Position numbers and translations under genes: made by a program
Shown: one piece after another, positions 17,882 to 26,656 of the stretch
Position numbering within the stretch: position 1 is the stretch's first letter
How the letters are laid out: each line of letters opens with the position of its first letter
Source of the DNA: Chitinophaga eiseniae
GTDB lineage: Bacteria; Bacteroidota; Bacteroidia; Chitinophagales; Chitinophagaceae
Assembly (NCBI RefSeq): GCF_900167135.1
Contig: NZ_FUWZ01000001.1
Span: 372,001 to 436,000, forward strand
Length of the DNA: 64,000 bases
Reading direction: 5' to 3'
Notes under the pieces: generated by a model
The model's database searches: none
What the model saw: only the letters and a program-made list of their open reading frames with translations
Told to the model about the DNA's origin: nothing

Positions 17882-17912
17882 CAAAGGTAATCCAATCCAC
17901 TGAAAATCCAAA
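17882..17912 (-). promoter_or_regulatory. Promoter of the SRP RNA gene
   Basis: On the minus strand TTTG (17909-17912), a 19-bp spacer and TACCTTTG (17882-17889) match the Bacteroidota primary sigma consensus exactly. The -7 element ends 5 nt before the RNA 5' end. Confidence 0.8.
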
Positions 17913-18113
17913 TTTTATAGAAGAAATCTCAAAAAAAATGTTGGATCAGCTCCTTTGGTCTGTGATTTTCTGTTTAAAAAATCAACTAAATATGTATTCA
18001 CTTCATTTGTTATACTTGAATTTTTGTGTATCTTGTTGGTGTTTTAATCCCCGGCAGTAAGCTGAACATGTGACAGCTCCTCTGTCTTATCTTTCATTCA
18101 AAACTATATTCTT

Positions 18114-18545
18114 ATGGACAACGCCAGTAATGCGGCCGTTCTTGCCCTAATGCTTCCCTTTATTATCTTCGGGCTTGCCCTCGCCGTCTTCTCGATTATC
18201 TGTATGTGGAAAGTATACAGGAAAGCGGGTTTTGAAGGCTGGGAGTCTATCATCCCCATCTACAGCACGATCATCATGCTGAGAATTATCGGTAAACCAT
18301 GGTGGTGGCTGCTGCTGTTCTGTATTCCCGTCGTGAACATTATTTTTGCGATCATGGCAATGGACCTGCTCAGCAAAAGTTTTGGAAAAGGCACGGGCTT
18401 TACCCTCGGGCTGATTTTCCTGAACTTCATCTTCCTGGCTATCCTGGCATTCGACCGTACCATCGTATACCAGGGCCCGGCAGGCGATCCCAATGCTCCC
18501 CGGCCGCAACAGGACATCAACACCATTGGTAAAAACCTCGTTTAA
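18114..18545 (+). CDS. Small membrane protein, DUF5684-like
   Basis: A 143-residue protein with about four membrane helices (roughly 8-32, 55-75 around 'WWWLLLFCIPVVNIIFAIM', and 95-115). The pattern 'MWKVYRKAGFEGWESIIPIYS' followed by 'LRIIGKPWWWLLL' is the DUF5684 signature, seen near signal peptidase and RDD genes. Function unknown. The RDD-family gene follows after 28 bp, so the two may be co-transcribed. The 463-bp upstream region contains the SRP RNA gene and otherwise nothing clear. Confidence 0.8.
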   Translation: MDNASNAAVLALMLPFIIFGLALAVFSIICMWKVYRKAGFEGWESIIPIYSTIIMLRIIGKPWWWLLLFCIPVVNIIFAIMAMDLLSKSFGKGTGFTLGLIFLNFIFLAILAFDRTIVYQGPAGDPNAPRPQQDINTIGKNLV

Positions 18546-18573
18546 TTTTTTTAACCGCTTTATATTTTAACCT

Positions 18574-18999
18574 ATGGATACAATTAACCAAAACAAAAGT
18601 TCCGACCTGCTCTCTGACCTGCAGGAAACCGCTAACCTGGAGCACGCCTCCAAAGGCCAGCGTTTTGCCAATCTGCTTATCGACGGCATCATTGTGGGCG
18701 TAGCCCAGAATATCCTTGCCGCCGTACTGACACTCGGCTTAATGGAATCTATTTTACTCAGCCTGGTAATTAACCTCGCCTACTACACGGTTATGGAAGG
18801 TTCTGCCGGCGGTCGTACTGTCGGCAAAATGGTGACCGGCACGCACGTAGTGAGCACTAACGGAGAACCGCTGACCACCGGCCGTATCATGCTCCGCACC
18901 GTTTGCAGATGGGTGCCTTTTGAACCTTTCAGCATGCTGTTTGGTGATGCTCCCTGGCATGACACCTGGACAGACACCGCCGTAGTAAAAGGCAAATAA
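18574..18999 (+). CDS. RDD-family membrane protein (short)
   Basis: A 141-residue protein with RDD-type features: 'GQRFANLLIDGIIVG' in the first helix, 'NLAYYTVMEGSAGGRTVGKMVTGTHVV' in the middle, and a last hydrophobic stretch. The canonical Arg-Asp-Asp has the form R-ID here. The transported or bound substrate is not known. It follows the DUF5684-like gene and ends at the bidirectional hairpin at 19026-19058. Confidence 0.82.
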   Translation: MDTINQNKSSDLLSDLQETANLEHASKGQRFANLLIDGIIVGVAQNILAAVLTLGLMESILLSLVINLAYYTVMEGSAGGRTVGKMVTGTHVVSTNGEPLTTGRIMLRTVCRWVPFEPFSMLFGDAPWHDTWTDTAVVKGK

Positions 19000-19025
19000 G
19001 TCTGCACAAAAATTTTTCTTTAAAC

Positions 19026-19058
19026 AACAAGGCCGAAGCAATCTGCTTCGGCCTTGTT
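19026..19058. terminator. Bidirectional terminator between two RDD-family genes
   Basis: A perfect 15-bp stem (19026-19040 with 19044-19058, arm AACAAGGCCGAAGCA) with an ATC loop, between convergent genes. The flanks are moderately T-rich on both strands. Confidence 0.8.
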
Positions 19059-19075
19059 ATTGCTTATCATGTGCA

Positions 19076-19819
19076 TCAGTTGTCACGCGTGGTGTAGTAG
19101 TTGTAATCATTCAGCACCGTTTCCAGGAAACTGGTATTGGGCAGTTCCGATTCAATATGAAGCACCTCCTTTACCCGGAAGGCCACCTTGGCCGCCAACA
19201 CTTCATCTCCGGCTTTTAATGCCTTGTCAAGCAGGTCTTTTACCTTGTTCATGTCCCGGTCGGATAACCGCATGATCTGCGGAAACTGAGGCTGGTAGTC
19301 GGAGGCAGACATATCCCGGAAAATGGTTTCTTCAATGCTGCCCTTACGTTTGGTATTGATCACAATGGTGCCGGCCACCAGGTCGCCAAGGCGCTGACTG
19401 TAGGGCGTGCGGGCCATCGTTATAATAGGCAGGATCACCGGAATGAAAAACAGCCCGGCCATCAGCGGGGATTCTATCATCCGGAATATCCACCGGATCA
19501 GGTGTTGGCTCGCGGTTGGCTGGTTGCCCGTCAGGCTCACCGCCTTTATATGTAAGATCTTCTTCCCCGGAGAAGAACCACCCATGACGATCTCCGTCAC
19601 CAGGAAATACAGCATGACAGGTAGCATCGCCACCAGTATGACCAATACCATCCGGGCGTCGCTGTTTATTTTAAAAGTGGAGATCACCATAAATGCCGCC
19701 AGGACATATACCCCCCGGATCGCAAAATCAATGAGCCACGCCAGGAAACGCGTCATCGCGTCCGCCGTTTCAAATTCGAGGTCAATGTTGAAGGAAGTTG
19801 GTATTTTTATGTTGCTCAT
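19076..19819 (-). CDS. RDD-family membrane protein of the MoxR cluster
   Basis: A 247-residue protein: an N-terminal membrane part with 'RFLAWLIDFAIRGVYVLAAF', 'MLYFLVTEIVMGGSSPGKKIL' and 'YSQRLGDLVAGTIVI' (the RDD signature region), then a soluble C-terminal half rich in charged helices ('DRDMNKVKDLLDKALKAGDE'). It is divergent from the SpoIIM gene and is the usual partner of that cluster. The frame starts at a TTG at 19825, but the ATG at 19819 is the better start. A -7 element TAAATTTG (minus, 19823-19830) ends 3 nt before that ATG. Confidence 0.85.
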   Translation of the reverse strand: MSNIKIPTSFNIDLEFETADAMTRFLAWLIDFAIRGVYVLAAFMVISTFKINSDARMVLVILVAMLPVMLYFLVTEIVMGGSSPGKKILHIKAVSLTGNQPTASQHLIRWIFRMIESPLMAGLFFIPVILPIITMARTPYSQRLGDLVAGTIVINTKRKGSIEETIFRDMSASDYQPQFPQIMRLSDRDMNKVKDLLDKALKAGDEVLAAKVAFRVKEVLHIESELPNTSFLETVLNDYNYYTTRDN

Positions 19820-19822
19820 ACT

Positions 19823-19830
19823 CAAATTTA
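19823..19830 (-). promoter_or_regulatory. -7 element of the long RDD gene, directly before its start
   Basis: TAAATTTG on the minus strand, followed by AGT and the ATG at 19819. It would put the transcription start inside or just after the start codon. Confidence 0.5.
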
Positions 19831-19862
19831 CATATTAGTTTATATATTGTTAAGCGATTTAG

Positions 19863-19870
19863 TATGTTTG
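19863..19870 (+). promoter_or_regulatory. -7 element of the SpoIIM-MoxR-DUF58 operon
   Basis: TATGTTTG matches TAnnTTTG, 62 bp before the SpoIIM-like start at 19933. No clear -33 TTTG at the right distance. Confidence 0.5.
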
Positions 19871-19932
19871 CCCGATACTCCCCCTTGTGCTGTAGGAAGA
19901 TATCCGGATATTAAATGGGAATTTGACTCACT

Positions 19933-20934
19933 ATGAGAGAATCATTGTTTATCAAGAAAAATTTGCCCCGCTGGAAACAAATCCAGGAGGAGCCAACCGA
20001 GGACCCCGATGAAATGGCGGAAAGATTTGTTTCCTTGCTGGATGATCTCTCTTATGCCAAAACATTCTATAGCTTCAGTAAAGTCACCCGATATATCAAC
20101 GGACTGGCAGCCGGTATTTATCAGCGTATCTACCAAAATCGTAAAGAAGAAGTAGGCCGTTTCCAATTGTTCTTCCGGTATGAACTGCCGCTGTTGTTCC
20201 GCCAGTATCACCGGTTGTTGTTGTTTACCTTTTGCTTTTTCCTGTTGTTCTGTATTATCGGCGCTTTTTCCTGCGCTCATGATGAAACTTTTGTCAGAGG
20301 TTTTCTGGGCGACGAATATGTGAACATGACAGAACGGAACATTGCGAACAATGACCCGTTTGGCGTATATAAACAAGGCAATCCGCTGCTGATGTTCCTC
20401 CAGATAGCTGTCAATAATATACGGGTATCCCTGATGTGTTATGTGGGCGGTATCTTCCTTGGTGCGGGTTCTTTATACCTGTTGCTGCACAACGGCATTA
20501 TGCTCGGCGTGTTCCAGTATATCTTTTTTTCCCATGGCCTCGGCTTCAAATCCATACTGGTGATCTGGATACACGGAACACTGGAGATTTCCAGTATCGT
20601 TATCTCCGGTTGCGCGGGTATTATCCTCGGCAAAAGCCTGTTGTTCCCCGGTACGCGCAAGCGGCTGGACTCCCTGCGCAAAGGCGCAAAAGACGGCATC
20701 AAGATCATGGTAACGCTGATTCCTGTTTTTGTGGTGGCGGCTTTCCTCGAAGGCTTTGTTACCCGGTACACCGAAATGCCGTTATGGCTCAGCCTTTTTA
20801 TACTCGCCGCTTCGCTGTTGTTCATGGTCGGTTACTTTGTCGTATACCCGATCCGTTTACACCGCAAGGGATATCGTTTAAGCGAGACCGGTAAAGTGAT
20901 CGTCCCGCTGCCCGGTTCAAAGCAGTTAAGTTAA
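19933..20934 (+). CDS. SpoIIM-family (stage II sporulation protein M-like) membrane protein
   Basis: A 333-residue protein with a soluble N-terminal part and about six membrane helices from residue 90 on. Family features are 'FLQIAVNNIRVSLMCYVGGIFLGAGSLY', 'NGIMLGVFQYIFFSHGL' and 'VIWIHGTLEISSIVISGCAGIILG', the last being the conserved glutamate-containing helix. Despite its name this family is widespread in non-sporulating bacteria within RDD/MoxR/DUF58 clusters. Function unknown. First gene of a tightly packed rightward operon; the next gene begins 4 bp after its stop. Confidence 0.88.
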   Translation: MRESLFIKKNLPRWKQIQEEPTEDPDEMAERFVSLLDDLSYAKTFYSFSKVTRYINGLAAGIYQRIYQNRKEEVGRFQLFFRYELPLLFRQYHRLLLFTFCFFLLFCIIGAFSCAHDETFVRGFLGDEYVNMTERNIANNDPFGVYKQGNPLLMFLQIAVNNIRVSLMCYVGGIFLGAGSLYLLLHNGIMLGVFQYIFFSHGLGFKSILVIWIHGTLEISSIVISGCAGIILGKSLLFPGTRKRLDSLRKGAKDGIKIMVTLIPVFVVAAFLEGFVTRYTEMPLWLSLFILAASLLFMVGYFVVYPIRLHRKGYRLSETGKVIVPLPGSKQLS

Positions 20935-20938
20935 TATC

Positions 20939-21781
20939 ATGAGAAGAATTTGCAGAAAATATGGTCAGCGACTGCTGTTGTTATGCCTGCTAAGTGTACC
21001 ACTGCCAGCGATCTCCCAGGATACGCCTCCTCCGCCAGCGGAAGACGTGCCGCTGCTGGCGCCGCCGGATACCGCGCTGGCGACATCCGTGGCGGAAGAT
21101 GCTGCTATTGAAACAACACCGGTAGAAACCAGCCCCCTGGTAGATGAATACGGGAAGGAAATAGAACTGCCTCCGTTTGATAAACGGGCGGTAGGCGCAG
21201 GTACCATGAAGACGCTGAAAGCAGATAAAAATATGCACTATCGCGATAAGCCCGTGGAAACCACCGACCAGAAAAACGCCGGACGATTTGCTGCTTTTAT
21301 GTCGATGGTGCTCTATGTCCTCTGGCAATTCAGCTGGGTGATCCTTATCCTGCTGCTGGCAGGCCTCGGCTACCTGTTGTACCGTTTTATGAAAAACAAC
21401 GGCCTGAGTATCTTCCGAAAACCGAAACTGATCGATGGCCTGGAAGAAATACAGGAAGAGGACCTGCAAAGCGCAGCGGAATATGAAGATAAAATCCGTG
21501 CTGCCATTGCCGCCGGGGAAATCAGGCAGGCTGTCCGCTGGTGGTATCTGTATACGCTCTTCCAGCTGGCTAGCCGTCAGCTGATCACGCCCGGCCGGGA
21601 AAAAACCAACAACGATTATCTCCGCAGCATGCGGAATACACCTTACTATAAAACGTTTTCCACATTGACACTGGATTATGAATACATCTGGTATGGTGGA
21701 TTTGATATCAGTGAAGACAACTTCAGGACCGTGGACCAGCAGTTCAGGGATTTTAATCACCAATTAGGCAAAGCTTCGTGA
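20939..21781 (+). CDS. Exported single-pass membrane protein, DUF4129-like
   Basis: A 280-residue protein: signal peptide (to about 'AISQD'), a proline- and acid-rich linker in the envelope, one membrane helix ('VLWQFSWVILILLLAGLGYLLYRF', about 122-145), and a cytoplasmic domain with 'RQAVRWWYLYTLFQLASRQLITPGREKTN'. That last segment matches the C-terminal DUF4129 region, which often sits between SpoIIM and DUF4350 genes. Its stop overlaps the next start in GTGA, so translation is coupled. Confidence 0.78.
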   Translation: MRRICRKYGQRLLLLCLLSVPLPAISQDTPPPPAEDVPLLAPPDTALATSVAEDAAIETTPVETSPLVDEYGKEIELPPFDKRAVGAGTMKTLKADKNMHYRDKPVETTDQKNAGRFAAFMSMVLYVLWQFSWVILILLLAGLGYLLYRFMKNNGLSIFRKPKLIDGLEEIQEEDLQSAAEYEDKIRAAIAAGEIRQAVRWWYLYTLFQLASRQLITPGREKTNNDYLRSMRNTPYYKTFSTLTLDYEYIWYGGFDISEDNFRTVDQQFRDFNHQLGKAS

Positions 21782-23007
21782 AAAACAGGACCACCTATAT
21801 CATCATCGGCGTTGTATTGCTGTTGCTAATACTGCTGGCTATCGTCGGCAAAAAGGGCTCCATGGGCGATGACAAGTTGTCCACCAGGATGGCTAAATCA
21901 TCTTTCTCCAGTAAAGATAAAAAGGCCGGCGGCGCTTATGTGGCATTCAAAACATTACCGGAACTATTTATCCGCCGCTCTATACAGGTGGTGACCAAAC
22001 CCTTCGCCACCACTTATGCCAGGGAAACGGAACTGCGTTATTCGGGCAACAACTACATCCTGGTGGCCAACGAGCTGTTCACAACAGAGAAAGATATTGA
22101 AGCCATGATGGAGTATGTGGCGATCGGGAACTATCTGTTTCTGAGCGTCAACAAGATCGACCCGTTGCTGGCCAAGAAACTGGAATGTAAAATAGAGCAT
22201 GGTTCGAACTATCAGCCTGGCACTCCTCATAAAGTACAGGGTTATAAAGATAAAACAGTGCCGCTGGATACGAGCTACAGTTACAGCGGGATGATTGCCA
22301 CCAGCTATTTTTCTGAGATCGATACCACCTATACGAAAGTGCTGGGTTCCAACTTTAAAGGCAAACCCAATTTTGTCCGGGTGGTGCATGGGCGCGGCTG
22401 CTTCTTTATTTCGCTGAACCCATACACTTTCAGCAATTACTTCCTGCTGGAAAAAGACAACATTGCAGCACTGGAAACACAGATGTCCTACATGCCGGAT
22501 AATGCGGCCAATATTTATTGGGACGATTTTTACAGCCACCAGTTCAGCGCACAGTCGGGCGATTTCAGCGAGTGGCAGGTGCTGATGCGTTATCCTTCCA
22601 TGCGATGGGCTTTATGGCTGGCGGTATTACTGCTGCTGCTGTATGTGATCTTCGAAGGAAAAAGAAGGCAACGTATCATCCCGGAGAAACCTTTGCTGGC
22701 CAACAACTCCCTGGAATTTGTGGATGCCATCGGCCAGTTGTATTATCAGCAGCACGACAACTTCAACCTGGCGCATAAAATGACCCTGCACCTGTTGGAG
22801 TATATCCGTACCCGTTACTATCTGAATACAAACCATCTCAACCTGCAATTCATAGAAACATTGTCTAAAAAAGCCGCTATGCCGGAAAATGAAGTGCGGG
22901 AACTGATCGATATGATTCATAACATACAGTTGGCCGGCGCGGTGAGTGACGAACAGCTGCAGCATTTTTATCAACGCATTCAACATTTTTATTTAAATAC
23001 GAAATAA
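21778..23007 (+). CDS. DUF4350 domain membrane protein
   Basis: A 409-residue protein with one N-terminal helix (about 5-23), a periplasmic domain ('AYVAFKTLPELF', 'NYILVANELFTTEKDIEAMMEYVAIGNYLFLS' gives the GATase-like DUF4350 fold), a second helix near 279-297 ('MRWALWLAVLLLLLYVIFEGKRRQR') and a cytoplasmic helical tail. It starts with GTG in a 4-bp overlap with the upstream stop, and its own stop overlaps the MoxR start by 1 bp (TAATG). Function unknown; it belongs with the MoxR/DUF58 pair. Confidence 0.82.
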   Translation: MKNRTTYIIIGVVLLLLILLAIVGKKGSMGDDKLSTRMAKSSFSSKDKKAGGAYVAFKTLPELFIRRSIQVVTKPFATTYARETELRYSGNNYILVANELFTTEKDIEAMMEYVAIGNYLFLSVNKIDPLLAKKLECKIEHGSNYQPGTPHKVQGYKDKTVPLDTSYSYSGMIATSYFSEIDTTYTKVLGSNFKGKPNFVRVVHGRGCFFISLNPYTFSNYFLLEKDNIAALETQMSYMPDNAANIYWDDFYSHQFSAQSGDFSEWQVLMRYPSMRWALWLAVLLLLLYVIFEGKRRQRIIPEKPLLANNSLEFVDAIGQLYYQQHDNFNLAHKMTLHLLEYIRTRYYLNTNHLNLQFIETLSKKAAMPENEVRELIDMIHNIQLAGAVSDEQLQHFYQRIQHFYLNTK

Positions 23008-23987
23008 TGGATATCAATACCTTTCAACCCAGGACTGATTTTACCACCCTGCATGAAGGCGTGGAAGCTATCAGAGCACAGATTGGTCAAGTAATTGTGG
23101 GACAGCACCAGATGGTGGACCTCCTGATAGCAGGCCTGCTCACACAAGGGCATGTCCTGATTGAAGGGGTGCCGGGCGTGGCCAAAACACTGACCGCTAA
23201 ATTACTGGCGCAGTGTATAGACGCTGATTTTTCCAGGATACAGTTTACCCCCGACCTGATGCCGGCGGATGTGCTGGGTACGTCTGTTTTTAATCCCCAG
23301 ACACGGGAGTTTGAATACAAAAAAGGACCTGTTTTCAGCAATCTCGTACTGATCGACGAAATTAACCGCGCCCCGGCCAAAACGCAGTCGGCGCTTTTTG
23401 AGGTGATGGAAGAAAGACAGATCACCAATGATGGCACTACTTATCAGCTGGACCGCCCGTTTATGGTGATTGCCACCCAGAACCCGATAGAACAGGAAGG
23501 TACTTACCGGTTGCCGGAAGCGCAGCTGGACCGCTTTCTTTTCAAAGTGGAAGTGAAGTATCCCGATCTGAAAGAAGAAGTGGCGGTGCTGCAAAGTGTG
23601 CAGCGGCTGAACGGCGCCACAGACCTGTCTAAAGTAGTGGCCAAAGTAGTGACCGCCACGCAGGTGATCGAATTCCAGAACCTGGTGCGCCAGGTGAGAA
23701 TTGAAGAAAAGCTGTTGCATTACATTGCTTCCATTATCCAGGAAACCCGCATGAATGCGTCTTTGTACCTGGGTGCTTCACCACGTGCATCCATTGCCGT
23801 GATGAACTGCGCCAAAGCCATGGCGGCCATGCGTAACCGGGACTTTGTAGTGCCTGATGATATCGTGGAAATGATTCCGCATGTGCTGCGCCATCGTATT
23901 ATGCTGACACCGGAAAAAGAAATGGAAGGTATCCGCACAGATGATGTGATTGCACAGATTATCAAGATGGTAGAGGTTCCCAGATAA
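23007..23987 (+). CDS. MoxR-family AAA+ ATPase
   Basis: A 326-residue cytoplasmic AAA+ protein. Walker A 'GVPGVAKT' is at 54-61, Walker B 'LVLIDEINRAPAKTQSALFE' near 114-133, sensor 1 'MVIATQNPIEQEGTYRLPEA' near 153-172, and a sensor 2 region 'GASPRASIAVMNCAKAMA' follows. MoxR ATPases act as chaperones that mature partner proteins, often VWA or DUF58 proteins coded alongside. Here the DUF58 gene starts 11 bp downstream. Confidence 0.95.
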   Translation: MDINTFQPRTDFTTLHEGVEAIRAQIGQVIVGQHQMVDLLIAGLLTQGHVLIEGVPGVAKTLTAKLLAQCIDADFSRIQFTPDLMPADVLGTSVFNPQTREFEYKKGPVFSNLVLIDEINRAPAKTQSALFEVMEERQITNDGTTYQLDRPFMVIATQNPIEQEGTYRLPEAQLDRFLFKVEVKYPDLKEEVAVLQSVQRLNGATDLSKVVAKVVTATQVIEFQNLVRQVRIEEKLLHYIASIIQETRMNASLYLGASPRASIAVMNCAKAMAAMRNRDFVVPDDIVEMIPHVLRHRIMLTPEKEMEGIRTDDVIAQIIKMVEVPR

Positions 23988-23998
23988 GCTGATTATAT

Positions 23999-25351
23999 AT
24001 GTCTTCAACTGTAAAAAACAACTTGTATCAGCAGCTGTTTTTCAGCAATCGCCTGTACATGGGACTGGGAGCCAACATTCTGTTGTTCATCATCTCCTTT
24101 TTTATACCCGGGCTGTTCAATGTTGCTATATTGATTTTCGCGGTATTGGTGGTATTGCTGCTGCTCGATATTATACTGCTGGTATTGAGGCCGGCCAATA
24201 TCCTCGAAGCGATGCGCACAGCCAGTGCACGTTTCAGCAATGGAGATGAAAACGAGGTGGCCGTTACCTGCACCAACCGTTATCCTTTTCCCGTGTTTGT
24301 CACCCTGCTGGAAGAGCTGCCCTTCCAGTTCCAGGACCGTAATTTCTCTATGAAGGCGAAACTCAATGCCGGCGAGGAATACGTGTTTAAGTATAAGCTG
24401 CGTCCGGTGGAAAGGGGCGTGTACCAGTTCGGATATACTTACATTTTTGTACAGAGTGCGTTGGGCATCGTGAATCGTCGTTTTGTTTTTAATACGGAGC
24501 AGGACGTACAGGTATATCCCAGCTTTCAGCAGCTGCGGCATTTTTCGCTGTATTCGTACATGAACCGGCTCAATGAGATAGGCGTACATAAACGCCGCGT
24601 TATCGGGCACAGTATGGAGTTTGATCACATCAAACCTTACACCAAGGGGGATGATGTGCGGATGCTCAACTGGAAGGCCACGGCCCGTTCCGGTAACCTG
24701 ATGGTAAATAACTACGTAGAAGAAAAATCGCAGCAGGTATATTGTGTGATCGACAAGGGACGTAGCATGAAGATGCCTTTTGACGGGCTTACCTTGCTGG
24801 ACTACGCGATCAACGCATCGTTGGTGTTTAGTAATGTAGCCCTGGGCAAAGGTGACAAGGCGGGGCTGGTGGCGTTTAATGAAAGTGCGGTGGAAGTATT
24901 GCCGGCGAGCAACAAGAAAGTACAGCTCAACAAGATACTGGAGCAGCTGTATGCGCAGGAAACACAGTGGAGAGAAAGTGATTTTGAAGCGTTGAGCGTA
25001 CAGTTGCGTAGTCATTTATCCCATCGTTCCCTGTTGATGTTATTTACCAATTTTGAATCCATGTCCAGTCTGCAGCGGCAATTGCCTTTTCTGCGGCGGC
25101 TGGCGAAGTATCACCTGGTGCTGGTTATCTTCTTTGAAAATACAGAGCTGAAGCGGGTGACAGAGCAGTCGGCAACAGATGTGGAGGCTATTTACAAGCA
25201 GACGATCGCGCAGAAGTTTGCCTATGATAAAAAACTGATCGTGAAGGAGCTGGCCAAATATGGCATTATGTCTTTGCTGAGTACGCCGGAGCACCTGACG
25301 CTGAACGTGGTGAACAAATACCTTGAGTTGAAGGCGCGTACGCTGATTTAA
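23999..25351 (+). CDS. DUF58 domain protein (MoxR partner)
   Basis: A 450-residue protein with two N-terminal membrane helices (about 22-40 and 42-63), a beta-rich domain, then the DUF58 signature 'HSMEFDHIKPYTKGDDVRML' followed by 'NWKATARSGNLMVNNYVEE'. After it comes a VWA-like fold with a degenerate metal site ('YCVIDKGRSMKMPF', where DxSxS reads DKGRS). It closes the SpoIIM operon and lies 2 bp from the 3' end of the convergent exported-protein gene. Confidence 0.92.
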   Translation: MSSTVKNNLYQQLFFSNRLYMGLGANILLFIISFFIPGLFNVAILIFAVLVVLLLLDIILLVLRPANILEAMRTASARFSNGDENEVAVTCTNRYPFPVFVTLLEELPFQFQDRNFSMKAKLNAGEEYVFKYKLRPVERGVYQFGYTYIFVQSALGIVNRRFVFNTEQDVQVYPSFQQLRHFSLYSYMNRLNEIGVHKRRVIGHSMEFDHIKPYTKGDDVRMLNWKATARSGNLMVNNYVEEKSQQVYCVIDKGRSMKMPFDGLTLLDYAINASLVFSNVALGKGDKAGLVAFNESAVEVLPASNKKVQLNKILEQLYAQETQWRESDFEALSVQLRSHLSHRSLLMLFTNFESMSSLQRQLPFLRRLAKYHLVLVIFFENTELKRVTEQSATDVEAIYKQTIAQKFAYDKKLIVKELAKYGIMSLLSTPEHLTLNVVNKYLELKARTLI

Positions 25352-25353
25352 TT

Positions 25354-26037
25354 TTATTGACGCCGGCCCCGTGATCCCGGCTGCTTTGCCGGAGGTGGCA
25401 GATCGGGGTCGGGCATTATTTTGATAGGTACTTCCGAACGGATATACAGGTCCGGGTTGGGTTTATACCATGCTTCCATGAGTACTGCCTTTGCAGTATC
25501 GTTTTGTTCCACCAGCACATCCTGTCCGATAACAGCGCCGGCAGACGTCCGGAACCGCAGCTGTACGGTATCCAGTGGTAATACACGGCCGCTGCTGAAT
25601 TTCCCTTCTACGTTCATATAATAGCGGATGTTGCGTTTGATGCTGTCCGTATAATGATTGAAGCGCATGCCTACCAGGTAGGGCAGGGTAAGTGTGTTAG
25701 AAAGCGGCGTATTTCCTTCCCTGTTGACGGTAATGGTTATACGATAACGGTCCTTTACCAGTTGAAGACGGTTAAAATAAAGGACCCCGTTCTGAATGCT
25801 GCCATTGGAGGAGCTGACCTGTATTTTATTCCAGCGGAGGTTACCGCGTAGCAGACCGGTCGTCTGGCGGCTGCTGCTGTCGGCGTATACCAATTCCAGT
25901 CCGAGGGGTACGCGGTCATAGAGTTCCGCCACGGCGGTGGTATCGTACCATATGTTGATACGGGCCACCTTAGCTTGCTGGGCGTGTGTCAGCAGGCTAA
26001 GCAGTAATGATATGGACAGCAGCAGGTATTTATTCAA
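25354..26037 (-). CDS. Exported beta-rich protein of unknown function
   Basis: A 227-residue protein. Translation must begin at TTG (26037), because no ATG lies near and the signal peptide 'NKYLLLSISLLLSLLTHAQQ' starts there directly. The mature part alternates short beta-like stretches ('KVARINIWYDTTAV', 'LYFNRLQLVKDRYRITITV', 'VQLRFRTSAGAVIG') and ends in a Pro/Arg-rich tail. No family recognised. It is the last gene of the leftward gatC-ribE operon, 10 bp after the riboflavin synthase stop. Confidence 0.7.
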   Translation of the reverse strand: MNKYLLLSISLLLSLLTHAQQAKVARINIWYDTTAVAELYDRVPLGLELVYADSSSRQTTGLLRGNLRWNKIQVSSSNGSIQNGVLYFNRLQLVKDRYRITITVNREGNTPLSNTLTLPYLVGMRFNHYTDSIKRNIRYYMNVEGKFSSGRVLPLDTVQLRFRTSAGAVIGQDVLVEQNDTAKAVLMEAWYKPNPDLYIRSEVPIKIMPDPDLPPPAKQPGSRGRRQ

Positions 26038-26047
26038 AGCTTAGTGT

Positions 26048-26635
26048 TTATCGCACCGCCATTTGCCGGGCTACGTATTTGCCCAGGATATCAAACTCCA
26101 GGTTAACCAGGTGTCCCGGATGCATGAATTGTACGTTGGTGAATGCGAACGTATATGGTATGATGGCCACTGAAAATTCTTTTTCGGTGATATCGAACAC
26201 GGTGAGGCTGATGCCGTTCATGCAGATGCTTCCTTTTTCCACGATGAGGCCTGCGTTGGTGGTGGGGTAGGTGAAGCGGTACAGCCAGCTGCCGTTTTGC
26301 TCTTCGCGGGCAACGCAGGTACCGGTGCCGTCCACGTGGCCCTGTACCAGGTGGCCGTCGATGCGGCCGTTGAACACCATAGCCCTTTCGAGGTTTACCT
26401 TAGCGCCCGGTACGAGCAGCGACAGATTGGTTTTCTGCAGTGTTTCCGCTACGGCTACGGTTTCGTAGGTGTCGCCCTGTATGTTGGTAACGGTCAGGCA
26501 TACACCGTTGTGGGAAATGCTCTGATCTACTTTCAGTTCACCGGCAATAGACGACTTGATGTTGATGATGAGATTGCCGCCGTCTTTGCGGGTGGATATA
26601 ACTTCTCCTGTTGTTTCAATGATTCCTGTGAACAT
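26048..26635 (-). CDS. ribE: Riboflavin synthase, alpha chain
   Basis: It joins two molecules of 6,7-dimethyl-8-ribityllumazine to give riboflavin. The 195-residue protein has the two lumazine-binding repeats: the first starts 'MFTGIIETTGEV' with 'SHNGVCLTV', the second starts after 'DGHLVQGHVDGTGTC' with 'SICMNGISLTV'. The start 'MFTGIIE' is the family's N-terminus. No FMN riboswitch is seen upstream, where the adenosyltransferase gene lies 21 bp away on the same strand. Confidence 0.96.
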   Translation of the reverse strand: MFTGIIETTGEVISTRKDGGNLIINIKSSIAGELKVDQSISHNGVCLTVTNIQGDTYETVAVAETLQKTNLSLLVPGAKVNLERAMVFNGRIDGHLVQGHVDGTGTCVAREEQNGSWLYRFTYPTTNAGLIVEKGSICMNGISLTVFDITEKEFSVAIIPYTFAFTNVQFMHPGHLVNLEFDILGKYVARQMAVR

Positions 26636-26656
26636 GCAGCGAATTTAAGAAAAAAA

